This document shows positions 1-8,952 of a stretch of 64,000 nucleotides of DNA, in pieces. The DNA is from Bacteroidota bacterium (GTDB lineage: Bacteria > Bacteroidota > Bacteroidia > Sphingobacteriales > Sphingobacteriaceae): the NCBI GenBank assembly GCA_018266915.1, contig JAFDZM010000026.1, forward strand, positions 1-64,000, written 5' to 3'. The translations under genes were made by a program, and so were the position numbers. The first letter of the stretch is position 1. The number at the start of each line of letters is the position of its first letter. Under the pieces are notes generated by a model. The model was not told where the DNA came from and made no database searches. It saw only the letters and a list, made by a program, of their open reading frames with translations.

Positions 1-3
1 ATG

Positions 4-55
4 CGATTGCTTCGTTGCGCGGCTCACACCATCCGCCTTGCGCCTCAATGACATA
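4..55. repeat. Degenerate copy of the GATTGCTTCGTT...CAATGAC intergenic repeat
   Basis: GATTGCTTCGTT and, about 25 nt later, CTCAATGACA match the two ends of the inverted-repeat arm seen intact near 47393-47419. The copy at the window edge carries unrelated sequence in the middle. Similarity is by eye, and the element may continue left of the window. Confidence 0.4.
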
Positions 56-73
56 TATTTTATGAAACGGCAA

Positions 74-1405
74 TCAAACTTTCGGCAATTTATACCCATT
101 GTGATATTCTTTCATCAAATATTGCTTGTTAATGGCATGATCGGTGAAACTGCCATTAACTCCATCCCATTCCAGTTTTTTGCCGCTGCGGTATGATATG
201 TTACCCATTTGGGCTACCGTGGCAACATGGGCCCCGGCTTGTATAGGGCAATGCAGGTCATCCAGCTTGCGTGATTTAACCACACTGACAAAGTTTTCCC
301 AGTGCTTATCCAAACCATCATCTGATTTGGCAACATAAGGTTTGGCAACTTTGCTTTTGCTCTGACGTTCTTCAATTACTTCCCAGCCTTCCCGGTTCAG
401 GATAAGGGTGCCGTTGTTGCCTATGTAAGCAATACCATGATCACGGCCATAAGAGCCATTATCAATACCCATCGCCGAGTCCCATACCATATTGAATCCG
501 TCGAACTCATATAGGGTCGTTAGGGTATCGGGTGTTTCCTCAGACAGTTCAGGATAAGCAAATCTTCCGCCTAATGCTGAAACTGATTTTGGAATAGGTG
601 ATTTCATCCCCAGCAGGCCATAATCTAAAAGGTGTACACCCCAATCAGTCATCAAGCCGCCTGCATAATCCCAAAACCAGCGAAAATTGAAATGAAAACG
701 GCTGGCATTGAATGGCACCGTTTTAGCCGGACCAAGCCATGCGGCATAATTCACTCCCGCAGGCGGCGTACTGTCCTGAACTACAGGTGCGGGTCGCATC
801 CAACCCTGATAGCACCAAACTTTTACAGTACGAATATTTCCCAATTGACCGCCTTGCACAAAATCAACTGCATCTTTAAAATGCTGTTGGCTGCGCTGCC
901 ATTGGCCCGCCTGCACCACTTTGTTATATTTTTGCTGTGCAGCTACCATCGCCCGGCATTCGCCTATGGAATTACCTACAGGTTTTTCTACATACACATC
1001 CTTCCCGGCTTCGCAGGCATGCATCATGATCATGGCGTGCCAGTGGTCGGGGGTGCCAATGATCACTGCATCGATATCCTTCTGATCAAGTAAAGCCTGA
1101 TAATCATCATAACGTCGAACTTTTGATGCATCATGGCCCATTTTGGTATAATCGGCCATTCGCTTATCCATCACGTTTTTATCTACATCGCATATCGCAA
1201 CCAGGTTTACACCGGGCACCTTTAATGCCGCAGTAACATCGGCCCAACCCATGCCATTAATGCCGATGGCACCGATATTTAACTGATCAGACGGAGCAAT
1301 ACGATTTTTGAAAATGGCAAACGCCTGGTTATTTAAAGCCGAAGCCATTATGGTGCCGCCTGCCAGCAAAGCAGACTTTTGCAGGAAATCTCTACGGGAA
1401 TTCAT
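74..1405 (-). CDS. Tat-exported Gfo/Idh/MocA family oxidoreductase
   Basis: 443 aa. The N-terminus has a twin-arginine signal (SRRDFLQK, residues 3-10) followed by a hydrophobic stretch to about residue 30, so the enzyme is probably exported folded with its cofactor. A Rossmann segment starts near residue 42 (LNIGAIGINGMG), with ICDVD at 71-75 and the family EKP motif at 140-142, whose Lys is normally catalytic. The length and the FNFRWFWDYAGG...DWGVHLLD region are typical of the exported Bacteroidota members that act as NAD(P)-dependent sugar or polyol dehydrogenases or glycosidases. The substrate cannot be read from sequence. The stop is near the window edge and the gene looks complete. No operon partner is visible. 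Confidence 0.93.
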   Translation of the reverse strand: MNSRRDFLQKSALLAGGTIMASALNNQAFAIFKNRIAPSDQLNIGAIGINGMGWADVTAALKVPGVNLVAICDVDKNVMDKRMADYTKMGHDASKVRRYDDYQALLDQKDIDAVIIGTPDHWHAMIMMHACEAGKDVYVEKPVGNSIGECRAMVAAQQKYNKVVQAGQWQRSQQHFKDAVDFVQGGQLGNIRTVKVWCYQGWMRPAPVVQDSTPPAGVNYAAWLGPAKTVPFNASRFHFNFRWFWDYAGGLMTDWGVHLLDYGLLGMKSPIPKSVSALGGRFAYPELSEETPDTLTTLYEFDGFNMVWDSAMGIDNGSYGRDHGIAYIGNNGTLILNREGWEVIEERQSKSKVAKPYVAKSDDGLDKHWENFVSVVKSRKLDDLHCPIQAGAHVATVAQMGNISYRSGKKLEWDGVNGSFTDHAINKQYLMKEYHNGYKLPKV

Positions 1406-1479
1406 GATGAAATAATTGGTTGAGATAAATATAGATTATTTGTACGAATTACAATTAAAGAGACTTGTAAAATACTAAG

Positions 1480-1500
1480 TCCGAAATCGAAAATCCGAAA
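1480..1500. repeat. Short TCCGAAAT direct repeat
   Basis: Two TCCGAAA copies separated by TCGAAAA lie directly against the 3' end of the sigma-54 regulator gene. It is a small simple-sequence element of unknown role, similar in style to the short-unit repeats of the permease array but different in sequence. Confidence 0.4.
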
Positions 1501-2847
1501 TTAATCCAACCCGTACTCTTTTAGTTTACGGTAGAGGGTAGCGATGCCAATATTCAGAAGCCGGGCAGCTTCGGCACGGTTACCATGAGTGTGATTGAGC
1601 ACACGCTGGATGTGTAGTTTTTCTACAGAAGACAGGTCAAAAGCTGAAAGCGCCTGGTTTGGGCGTGTTGCTATATGCTGAATTTCGTAAGGAAGTAAAG
1701 TTTCATCCAATTCATTTCCGTCGCAAAGGATTACGGCACGTTCTATCACATTCTTTAGTTCACGTATATTTCCCGGCCAGTTGTATGCCTCTAACTTTTC
1801 TACAAATGTTTTGGATAAACTTGTGATCTGCTTAACAACTTTTGCAGCAAAATATGACATGAAGTATTCAGCCAATAAACTAATATCCTTTTTACGTTCG
1901 CGCAATGCTGGTAAGGTGATCTGGAAAACAGATAACCGGTAATACAAATCTGAGCGGAAATGGTTCTCTTCGCTTTCTTTAAGCAGATCGCGGTTGGTTG
2001 CCGCTAGTATGCGAACATTGACCGTGGTTGGTTTGGTATCACCTATTTTGATGAATTGCTGTGATTCCAGAACGCGGAGCAACTTGGCCTGCAGTTCGTG
2101 GTCGAGTTCGCCAATCTCATCCAAAAATATCGTTCCGCCACTGGCCTCTTCAAATAGTCCCTTTTTATCTTTCGTAGCCCCTGTAAACGATCCTGCTTTA
2201 TGACCAAATAATTCGCTTTCTAATAGCTCCTTAGTAAAAGCGCTACAATTGACGGCAACAAATGATTTAGCCCGGCGGTTACTTGCCTGGTGGATAGCCT
2301 CGGCAAAAACTTCCTTACCTGTACCGGTTTCACCCAATAGCAAAACGGTTGTATCTGATAAAGCTACTTTTTGTGCAAGCTTGATGACATCTGTTATAGC
2401 TAAGGATTTACCAACAATACGATCAAATCCAAACTTATTATTCAGCTTGCTTTCCAGTTCCTCAACCCTTTGCTGCAGGAAGGCTTTATCCATCGCCTTG
2501 CTTACCAGCGGGATGATTTTCTCGTTATCATCGCCCTTGGTGATATAATCAAAAGCGCCTGATTTGATTGCTTTTACTCCGTCATTAATAGTTCCGAAAG
2601 CGGTAAGTACGATCACTTCTGTGGCAGGCCAATTAGTTTTGATCTTTTCGGTAAGTTCGATACCGTTGCTATCTGGAAGCTTTACATCGCTTAATATGAC
2701 ATGGAACGATTCCTGCTGTAATTTGCGTAAGCCTTCTTTACCGTTGGCTGCTGCAGTTACCTCATATCCTTCTAATTGCAGAATACGGGCAAGCAGGTTT
2801 CTCAACCGCTCTTCGTCGTCAATAATCAATAACCTGCCTTTTTGCAT
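1501..2847 (-). CDS. Sigma-54-dependent response regulator (NtrC family)
   Basis: 448 aa from the ATG at 2847; an upstream in-frame TTG at 2859 is less likely. The receiver domain (1-120) has the acidic pair IIDDEE and phospho-acceptor D54. An AAA+ domain follows with Walker A GETGTGKE (172-179) and the sigma-54 contact loop as GSFTGA (219-224), where the second residue of the usual GAFTGA is Ser. The C-terminus is a Fis-type helix-turn-helix (GNRAEAARLLNIGIATLYRKL). It should activate sigma-54 promoters when phosphorylated. No histidine kinase is adjacent, so it is an orphan here. A sigma-54-like promoter occurs at 42466, before the last permease gene, but the link is only inferred. Confidence 0.95.
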   Translation of the reverse strand: MQKGRLLIIDDEERLRNLLARILQLEGYEVTAAANGKEGLRKLQQESFHVILSDVKLPDSNGIELTEKIKTNWPATEVIVLTAFGTINDGVKAIKSGAFDYITKGDDNEKIIPLVSKAMDKAFLQQRVEELESKLNNKFGFDRIVGKSLAITDVIKLAQKVALSDTTVLLLGETGTGKEVFAEAIHQASNRRAKSFVAVNCSAFTKELLESELFGHKAGSFTGATKDKKGLFEEASGGTIFLDEIGELDHELQAKLLRVLESQQFIKIGDTKPTTVNVRILAATNRDLLKESEENHFRSDLYYRLSVFQITLPALRERKKDISLLAEYFMSYFAAKVVKQITSLSKTFVEKLEAYNWPGNIRELKNVIERAVILCDGNELDETLLPYEIQHIATRPNQALSAFDLSSVEKLHIQRVLNHTHGNRAEAARLLNIGIATLYRKLKEYGLD

Positions 2848-2970
2848 ATCGGGATGCAAAGTTGATAAAAAATTAGCTTAAACAAATGTTATTATCTTCT
2901 TCACATTAAAAATCCATTAGAACTATCGTAGGATTAATCCTTTTAAATCCCCCTGCATCTAAACTATAAC

Positions 2971-2993
2971 GATCTGCAAAAAAGAAGCAGATC
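2971..2993. promoter_or_regulatory. GATCTGC/GCAGATC inverted repeat upstream of the small lipoprotein
   Basis: Two perfect 7-nt arms with a 9-nt A-rich spacer, 24 nt before the ATG at 3017 and in the divergent gap with the sigma-54 regulator. It could be an operator or a 5'-UTR hairpin. No T-tract follows, so it is not a terminator on the plus strand. Confidence 0.3.
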
Positions 2994-3016
2994 AATAAAA
3001 TTTAAATCGAAATATC

Positions 3017-3187
3017 ATGAAAAGGAAATTTGCAGGACTGGCGCTTATCGCCATATTTATCATATCAGTTACTTCTGGTTGTATCGTACGCGAGGATGAT
3101 TACCATCATTACAGGCATCATGATCGTTATGACCACGATCGTTATGACCACGACTACTATAATCATGATTATCATGATCATGACTAA
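3017..3187 (+). CDS. Small His/Asp/Tyr-rich lipoprotein
   Basis: 56 aa. Basic start MKRK, then a hydrophobic signal stretch to about residue 20 ending in a lipobox-like TSGC (Cys22 would be lipidated), so the mature part is about 35 residues. It is almost entirely His, Asp, Tyr and Arg, with the unit HDRYD repeated from a 15-nt tandem DNA repeat. A transition-metal-binding role at the cell envelope is plausible from composition but not shown. It has an inverted repeat upstream and its own terminator downstream, so it appears to be an independent transcript. I do not recognise a named family. Confidence 0.72.
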   Translation: MKRKFAGLALIAIFIISVTSGCIVREDDYHHYRHHDRYDHDRYDHDYYNHDYHDHD

Positions 3188-3225
3188 AATTTTGCTTATA
3201 ATAAATGCTGATATAATGTATGTTT

Positions 3226-3259
3226 AAGAGTTTTGGCAATTAACCAAAACTCTTTTTTT
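3226..3259 (+). terminator. Rho-independent terminator after the small lipoprotein
   Basis: Perfect 11-nt arms AAGAGTTTTGG and CCAAAACTCTT with a 7-nt loop, running into a T-tract. It lies 38 nt after the stop at 3187 and supports the 56-aa gene as a discrete transcription unit. Confidence 0.85.
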
Positions 3260-3312
3260 ATGCCTGATACATTTTTTTATATTTAAGGACTTAACAAAAC
3301 CCCTTACCCTTT

Positions 3313-3729
3313 ATGTCGACAAAAAAAACATGGCATGACCTTCACAAAGAATCACGCAAATTCGGACAACGTTTAGCAGACTCGGTGGCCAACGGAATGG
3401 GCTCCTGGAAATTTATCATCTGGCAGACCATTATAGTTGCTGTATGGATGATACTGAATGTGATATTGATAGCTACTCATCGCTGGGATCCGTATCCTTA
3501 TATTTTATTAAACCTGGTTTTTTCAACGCAGGCAGCCTATGCGGCACCAATTATTATGATGGCGCAAAACCGCCAGAATGATCGCGACCGGGCACAGGCC
3601 GATGCTGATTACAAAACCAATTGTGAGGCAAAAGAAGAAATTGAAGAGCTGCAGAAACGCCTGAATGCCATTGAAGTAGATAAACTCGACCGGATACTGA
3701 ATTTGCTGAATGAAATGAAGGTTAAATAA
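3313..3729 (+). CDS. DUF1003 family membrane protein
   Basis: 138 aa with the DUF1003 layout: a charged cytoplasmic N-terminus, two membrane helices (about 32-54 and 61-84) joined by the short THRWDPYPY loop, then the NRQNDRDRAQADADY segment after helix 2 and a C-terminal coiled coil (about 105-138). Proteins of this family are small inner-membrane proteins of unknown function. It follows the lipoprotein terminator, so it probably has its own promoter, and it sits 62 nt before the sensor kinase gene. Confidence 0.9.
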   Translation: MSTKKTWHDLHKESRKFGQRLADSVANGMGSWKFIIWQTIIVAVWMILNVILIATHRWDPYPYILLNLVFSTQAAYAAPIIMMAQNRQNDRDRAQADADYKTNCEAKEEIEELQKRLNAIEVDKLDRILNLLNEMKVK

Positions 3730-3791
3730 ATTACCGAATGCTTATATTTAGATTCACATCGGGATAAAGACCTTATCGCCGCCGGTAGTCT

Positions 3792-6700
3792 ATGAGTATT
3801 CGTGCAAAAAAGCTTTTGTGCCTGCTTGGGTTAATTGCAACCTCCTGTATTGCATATGCACAAACAACGCCTTTTGCTTTCAGTCATTTTACGCTGGATA
3901 ATAATTTGTATGCGCATGTATTAATGCGCGACAGCAAGGGTTATTTATGGATAGGATCGGACGGCCTTTTTCGCTATGACGGCGTTAATCTGAAGCACTT
4001 TATTCACGATCCGAAGAATAATAATTCACTGGTTAGTGATATTGTAAAAAGCATTATCGAGGATAAAAAAGGCCGGATATGGATCGGTGCCATCAAAGGC
4101 ATCAGTTGTTATGACCCGGCTACAGATTCTTTTACCAATTATGAATACATTTCTGATAACCCTAAAAACAGAAATGCACTATTTGATAATGTTCTATTTA
4201 CCGATGCCGGGGATACATTATGGTGCGGCAATCAATCGGGCATAAGCCGCTTTGACGATCAAAAAAAGCAGTTTATTCTTTATGACGTAGCAAAACACCA
4301 ATTGCCGGGTCATAAAAAGGGCATTTTTATCACCGGCATTATTGATGATAAAAAGAATAAAGGCTGGCTTTGGTTATCCAGCTATGACGGACTCGTGCAC
4401 TTCAATAAAAAGACAGGATTTTCGCGTTATTACTATCCAGATGGGCCTCCGATAACCATGAACAACCTGTTCCAGGATTCACACGATAGGCTTTGGCTGG
4501 CCACATGGGGTAGTGGTCTTGGCTATTTTAACGAGTATTCGGGTCAGTTTTCCTTTTCCCTTTTTGAACAGGATTACCATTTTGGAACAGATAATATCGT
4601 ATTTAATATTCAGGAAGATGTAAAGGGCAAAGACAGCAGCCTGTTTTTTGTCAGCACCAACAAAGGGCTTTGTTTGCCAGACCTGCATGATCCTGCTAAC
4701 ATTCATTTTAAATATTTTTATAGTCATGTGCCGGATGACCCGAAAAGCATAGGCAGCATCCCATCGCAAACCCTGATAGACAAGCAAGGGATAACCTGGG
4801 TAGCAACTGATAAAGATGTCAGCTATATTCTTCCGTCTACCCAGGTATTCAAGCAGGTGAACAGCACTCATTCGCAAAGCGCGTTAATTAATTCCATTAC
4901 AGAAGAAAAGCTCGATGGTGGCCATTATCAATACTGGCTAAGCTGCTGGTATACTGACGGACCGGTACTTTGTGATGAAAACTTTTTACCAAAACAAAAA
5001 GTTCAGTTACACCGCGGGTACGGAAAAAACGCAAACAGCAGACAAATTAACCAGATAGTGATCGATCCCGAAACAAGAGACGTATGGATTGCTACAATGG
5101 ACGGCCTTTATAAATGGAACAGGGCAAAAAACACGATAAAAACTTACTATCCTGATAAATCTAACCCACTGTCTTTGCCATCCGAGCACGTGATGTGTTT
5201 GTTGTTAGATCATCAGAAAAGGCTTTGGCTTGGCACTTATCATAGCGGCTTTGTGTCGATGAATATTTTGAATGATTCCTTTATCAAAATTCCATCCCAA
5301 ATACAAAATACAGCAAAAGACAGGCGTGTGTTTTGTATGTATGAGGACAGTAAACAACGGACATGGTTAGGTTGTGCCGGGGCTCTTTTCATGATGAACG
5401 GAAAAACAGGGAAATGGCAGGTTTATGAACATCAAAAAAATAATAACAAAAGCAAAGCTGCGGGTGATGTAAATGGCATAGCCGAGGATAAGAATGGAAA
5501 TATCTGGATAGGCAATGATGAAGGTTTAAACCGTTATAATGAAAAAACCAAAGATTTCGATCTGTTTACTACCGCTGACGGACTCAGCAACGATCATATT
5601 TATAATATAGTTTGCGATAAAGCAGGCATACTTTGGGCCGGGACCACAAACGGGTTAAATTCCATTGATCCGGCTACCAATATTATCAAAAGCTTTTACG
5701 AGAAAGACGGCTTGTCGCTTAATGATCAGTCGAATGCGATCATGATAAAAAGCGACAATGAGATTGCTACTGCAGGGGCAAAAGGAACGGTAACTCTGTT
5801 TGATCCGGCTAAACTATACAGAAATTCAACCCCGCCGCCGGTTTATATTACATCGTTAAAGCTTTTTAACAAACAGGATAAACGTCAGTCATATTTTCCT
5901 TCGCCAAAAGAGATCAATCTAAGCTATGATGAGAATTACTTTTCTATAGATTTTATCGCGCTCAACCTGATGAATCCTGGTGATAACAAGTATGCCTATG
6001 AATTGACGGGACTGGATAAAAACTGGATACAAAGCGGAAGCGAACACAGCGTAACTTATAGTAACCTGAGCGCAGGCACTTACACTTTCAAAGTAAAAGC
6101 AGCTAATAATGATGGCATTTGGAACAACCAAGGTGCAAGTTTGATCATCACCATATCACCGCCATTCTGGAAAACATGGTGGTTTATTACAATATGTGTG
6201 GTCGCTATTGCCGTGATAGGTTATGGCCTGTACAACTACCGGCTTGAGCAATTATTGCAGGTAGAGCGGCTGCGTACTAAAATCTCAACTGACCTGCACG
6301 ATGATATCGGTTCTACATTAAGCTCCATTTCTATTTTAAGTGAGCTGGTTTTACATAAAAAGGATAAGGATCAGGCTGATGAAATGCTGAATGAAATAAA
6401 AGACAATGCCATCAGCCTGATGGAAAAAATGGATGACATTGTGTGGAGTATTAACCCGAAGAATGATTCGCTGGAAGACCTGCTTTCGCGCATTACCCGT
6501 TTTGCATCCCAATTATTCGAGGCAAAAAATATCGAACATAACATCACTATTCAGCCTGATATCAAGGATCTAAAATTATCTATGGAATCGCGCCAACATC
6601 TGTACCTGATGATTAAGGAGTCTATCAATAATATTGTAAAACACGCTAATTGTACAAAAGCATCAATTGCGGCAACATATAAAGACCATTTGCTTAACGT

Positions 6701-6863
6701 AGTGATTGATGATAATGGAAAAGGCTTTAAAACTGATAAGAATCGCTCGGGGAATGGATTGATTAATCTGAAAGAAAGAGCAGTTAAAATGGGGGCTAAT
6801 GTTCAGATTGAGTCAGTGCCACGAAAAGGTACGATGGTAGCTATCAGCATAAAAATCAAATAA
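3792..6863 (+). CDS. Two-component-regulator-propeller sensor histidine kinase
   Basis: 1023 aa. Signal peptide (about 1-23, ending AYAQ), then repeated beta-propeller blades with motifs such as GYLWIGSD, GRIWIGAIKG and GNIWIGNDEG up to about residue 680. A Y_Y_Y-type domain follows (about 700-770, ending TYTFKVKAANNDG), then one membrane helix near 790-812 and a HisKA_3 dimerisation domain with DLHDDIGS, whose phospho-acceptor is H836. The C-terminus is a GHKL ATPase (N-box ESINNIVKHA, DDNGKGF). The large extracytoplasmic propeller probably senses an envelope or periplasmic signal; in Bacteroidota it is often a glycan. It lacks the fused AraC regulator of hybrid systems and instead pairs with the next gene, 43 nt downstream. 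Confidence 0.95.
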   Translation: MSIRAKKLLCLLGLIATSCIAYAQTTPFAFSHFTLDNNLYAHVLMRDSKGYLWIGSDGLFRYDGVNLKHFIHDPKNNNSLVSDIVKSIIEDKKGRIWIGAIKGISCYDPATDSFTNYEYISDNPKNRNALFDNVLFTDAGDTLWCGNQSGISRFDDQKKQFILYDVAKHQLPGHKKGIFITGIIDDKKNKGWLWLSSYDGLVHFNKKTGFSRYYYPDGPPITMNNLFQDSHDRLWLATWGSGLGYFNEYSGQFSFSLFEQDYHFGTDNIVFNIQEDVKGKDSSLFFVSTNKGLCLPDLHDPANIHFKYFYSHVPDDPKSIGSIPSQTLIDKQGITWVATDKDVSYILPSTQVFKQVNSTHSQSALINSITEEKLDGGHYQYWLSCWYTDGPVLCDENFLPKQKVQLHRGYGKNANSRQINQIVIDPETRDVWIATMDGLYKWNRAKNTIKTYYPDKSNPLSLPSEHVMCLLLDHQKRLWLGTYHSGFVSMNILNDSFIKIPSQIQNTAKDRRVFCMYEDSKQRTWLGCAGALFMMNGKTGKWQVYEHQKNNNKSKAAGDVNGIAEDKNGNIWIGNDEGLNRYNEKTKDFDLFTTADGLSNDHIYNIVCDKAGILWAGTTNGLNSIDPATNIIKSFYEKDGLSLNDQSNAIMIKSDNEIATAGAKGTVTLFDPAKLYRNSTPPPVYITSLKLFNKQDKRQSYFPSPKEINLSYDENYFSIDFIALNLMNPGDNKYAYELTGLDKNWIQSGSEHSVTYSNLSAGTYTFKVKAANNDGIWNNQGASLIITISPPFWKTWWFITICVVAIAVIGYGLYNYRLEQLLQVERLRTKISTDLHDDIGSTLSSISILSELVLHKKDKDQADEMLNEIKDNAISLMEKMDDIVWSINPKNDSLEDLLSRITRFASQLFEAKNIEHNITIQPDIKDLKLSMESRQHLYLMIKESINNIVKHANCTKASIAATYKDHLLNVVIDDNGKGFKTDKNRSGNGLINLKERAVKMGANVQIESVPRKGTMVAISIKIK

Positions 6864-6906
6864 ATATCCTATTGTAAATAAGCCATTTAGCTAACAATTT
6901 TATAGT

Positions 6907-7536
6907 ATGATAAAAGTAGGTATAGTAGAAGACAACAACACTTTGCGTAAGAGCCTCACCAGCCTGTTTAATGATGCCGGTGATATGCGCTGTGTAATGT
7001 CGTTGAACAACCTGCTGCATATTGTAAAGGAAATCCAAAAGAACTCGCCCGATGTGATTTTGATGGACATTGGTCTGCCAAATATTTCAGGGATTGATGG
7101 TGTACTAACCGTCAAAGCCTTCTTCCCATCTATACAGATCATGATGTTTACTGTTTTTGAGGATGCCGATAAAATATTCGATGCCATCCGGAACGGCGCA
7201 TCCGGCTACCTCTTAAAAAAAACACCTCCGCTGGAAATTGTCGAGGCTGTGCGCGATCTGAATAATGGCGGCGCTCCTATGACAGCCAGTATAGCCCGCA
7301 AGGTGATCCAATCCTTTCATGTTCAACAGGCATCTACTGTTGAAGAATACAAACTCACTCCCCGTGAGAAGGAAATACTCCGTTCGCTGGTTGATGGCGC
7401 CAGTTATAAAAAAATAGCTGATCAGTATATGGTTAGCATCAGCACTATCCGCACGCATATTTGCAGCATATACAATAAGCTTCATGTGAACTCCAAAGCT
7501 GAAGCCGTGGCTAAAATATTGAAGCAGAGACAATAA
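6907..7536 (+). CDS. LuxR/NarL-type response regulator
   Basis: 209 aa. Receiver domain with VEDN at 8-10, phospho-acceptor D54 in ILMDIGLP and a TVF switch region. The C-terminal LuxR-type HTH begins LTPREKEILRSLVDG (about 150) and includes IADQYMVSISTIRTHICSIYNKL. It is the natural partner of the HisKA_3 kinase just upstream, and HisKA_3 kinases typically pair with NarL-type regulators. An 11-nt direct repeat (ATCCTATTGTA) flanks the gene at 6866 and 7550. Target genes are unknown; the OmpA-domain gene is the nearest candidate. Confidence 0.95.
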   Translation: MIKVGIVEDNNTLRKSLTSLFNDAGDMRCVMSLNNLLHIVKEIQKNSPDVILMDIGLPNISGIDGVLTVKAFFPSIQIMMFTVFEDADKIFDAIRNGASGYLLKKTPPLEIVEAVRDLNNGGAPMTASIARKVIQSFHVQQASTVEEYKLTPREKEILRSLVDGASYKKIADQYMVSISTIRTHICSIYNKLHVNSKAEAVAKILKQRQ

Positions 7537-7693
7537 AAATCAGATATTCATCCTATTGTACTCCCCCCGTCTGCTGGGTAAATTTGATTGGTAACAAAAA
7601 AGTGACAGCCCCTGACATTGGTTTATATCCTCTGCATCACCTGCCGTTACCCTCATCTGCCGCAATCTTGTAAAAATCAAAAAATAAAACCTT

Positions 7694-8941
7694 ATGAAAA
7701 AGTTATTAATCTTTCTGATTTATATTGCTGCCTTCAGTTCGGTACATGCACAGGTAAGCAACCCGGGCGATGTGGCCAAAGATGGCGCCACTAATCACGC
7801 CAATGGTGACATTAACAGTACCGTAAATAACGGATTGAACAAAACTGAGGGTGCCATCAAAGGACTTTTCAAAAAGAAAAAGAAAACCGACAATACCCAA
7901 CAAACCAATAACACTTCACAAAGCAATAGTCAGTCTGCGCAAAACAATAATGGTGACAACGAGCCTGCAGGGGTTTCGATGTATCAAAACTATGATTTTG
8001 TAGCCGGTGATAAAATCATTTTCAATGACGATTTTACTGCTGACCAGGATGGCGAATTTCCTGCACATTGGGAATTGGAAAAAGGCCAGGCTGTAATGAA
8101 CACGCAAAAAGGTAAAAAAGCCATGCTGCTCACTGACGGCAACTATGTATATGTTATTCCGAGGATGAATAACAAATCCTACTTAGGGAATGAGTTTACA
8201 TTGGAATATGATAACTATTTTGAAAGCGGGGCCTATGCAACAACTATCTTCTTTTACCCACCTAATTCGGATGATTATAGTGCTCATTTATCCGTATCAG
8301 CGGGTGAAGCCTCTTTTACAAACAGCACTGAAGGCAGTTCTGTTGATCTCAACGGCAGCCTTCCCTCGGCTATTTCCTACAATAAATTCGAAAACAAATG
8401 GCACCACATCGCCATAGGGTATAAAAACAAGCAGATAAAAGTATATGTAGATCAATATCGCGTATTGACTGTGCCCGATTCTAAATTAGTTCCCGGAAGC
8501 ATCCGGTTCGGGGGTATTGGGAATATCGACAACCCGCTCATATTTACCAACGTGAAGCTGGCACAGGGCGGTAGCCAGAATATGATCAATAATATACTGA
8601 CCAACGGCAAATTCATTACCCACGGTATCACATTCGATATTGATAAGGCAACCATTAAACCCGAAAGTATGGGTGTGCTGAATGAAGTGGCTAAATTCCT
8701 TCAATCAAACCCTTCTATAAAAATGGAAATTGACGGACATACAGATAATAGTGGTGCCGCACCGCATAATCTTACCCTCTCGCAACAACGCGCCGATGCT
8801 GTAAAAGCACAGCTGGTGAGTATGGGTATCGATGAATCACGGTTTACAACGAAAGGCTTAGGCGATACCAAACCGATTGCTGACAATACCTCGCCAGAAG
8901 GTAAAGCCAATAACCGCCGGGTAGAATTTGTGAAGATATAA
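7694..8941 (+). CDS. OmpA-domain outer-membrane/peptidoglycan-associated protein
   Basis: 415 aa. Signal peptide (cleavage near AQ, residue 20), a Gln/Asn/Ser-rich linker (about 50-90), then a beta-rich middle domain (about 105-300) starting FNDDFTADQDGEFPAHWE that resembles a LamG/concanavalin-type fold. The C-terminal OmpA domain (about 310-415) has GITFDIDKATIKPES, IDGHTDNSG and NNRRVEF, which bind peptidoglycan. The protein probably tethers an exposed domain to the cell wall. The middle-domain fold is judged from its pattern only. The next gene starts 11 nt after the stop, so the two are probably co-transcribed. Confidence 0.9.
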   Translation: MKKLLIFLIYIAAFSSVHAQVSNPGDVAKDGATNHANGDINSTVNNGLNKTEGAIKGLFKKKKKTDNTQQTNNTSQSNSQSAQNNNGDNEPAGVSMYQNYDFVAGDKIIFNDDFTADQDGEFPAHWELEKGQAVMNTQKGKKAMLLTDGNYVYVIPRMNNKSYLGNEFTLEYDNYFESGAYATTIFFYPPNSDDYSAHLSVSAGEASFTNSTEGSSVDLNGSLPSAISYNKFENKWHHIAIGYKNKQIKVYVDQYRVLTVPDSKLVPGSIRFGGIGNIDNPLIFTNVKLAQGGSQNMINNILTNGKFITHGITFDIDKATIKPESMGVLNEVAKFLQSNPSIKMEIDGHTDNSGAAPHNLTLSQQRADAVKAQLVSMGIDESRFTTKGLGDTKPIADNTSPEGKANNRRVEFVKI

Positions 8942-8952
8942 TCTGCATAGTC

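Noticed and set aside
632..1093. 153-aa plus-strand frame opposite the Gfo/Idh/MocA gene
   Set aside because: Antisense to a clear family gene, with a composition unlike a folded protein.
3030..3227. 65-aa Met/Ile/Thr-rich open frame over the small lipoprotein gene
   Set aside because: It is an out-of-frame reading of the GATCGTTATGACCAC repeat. The 3017-3187 frame has a signal peptide, lipobox and well-placed terminator.
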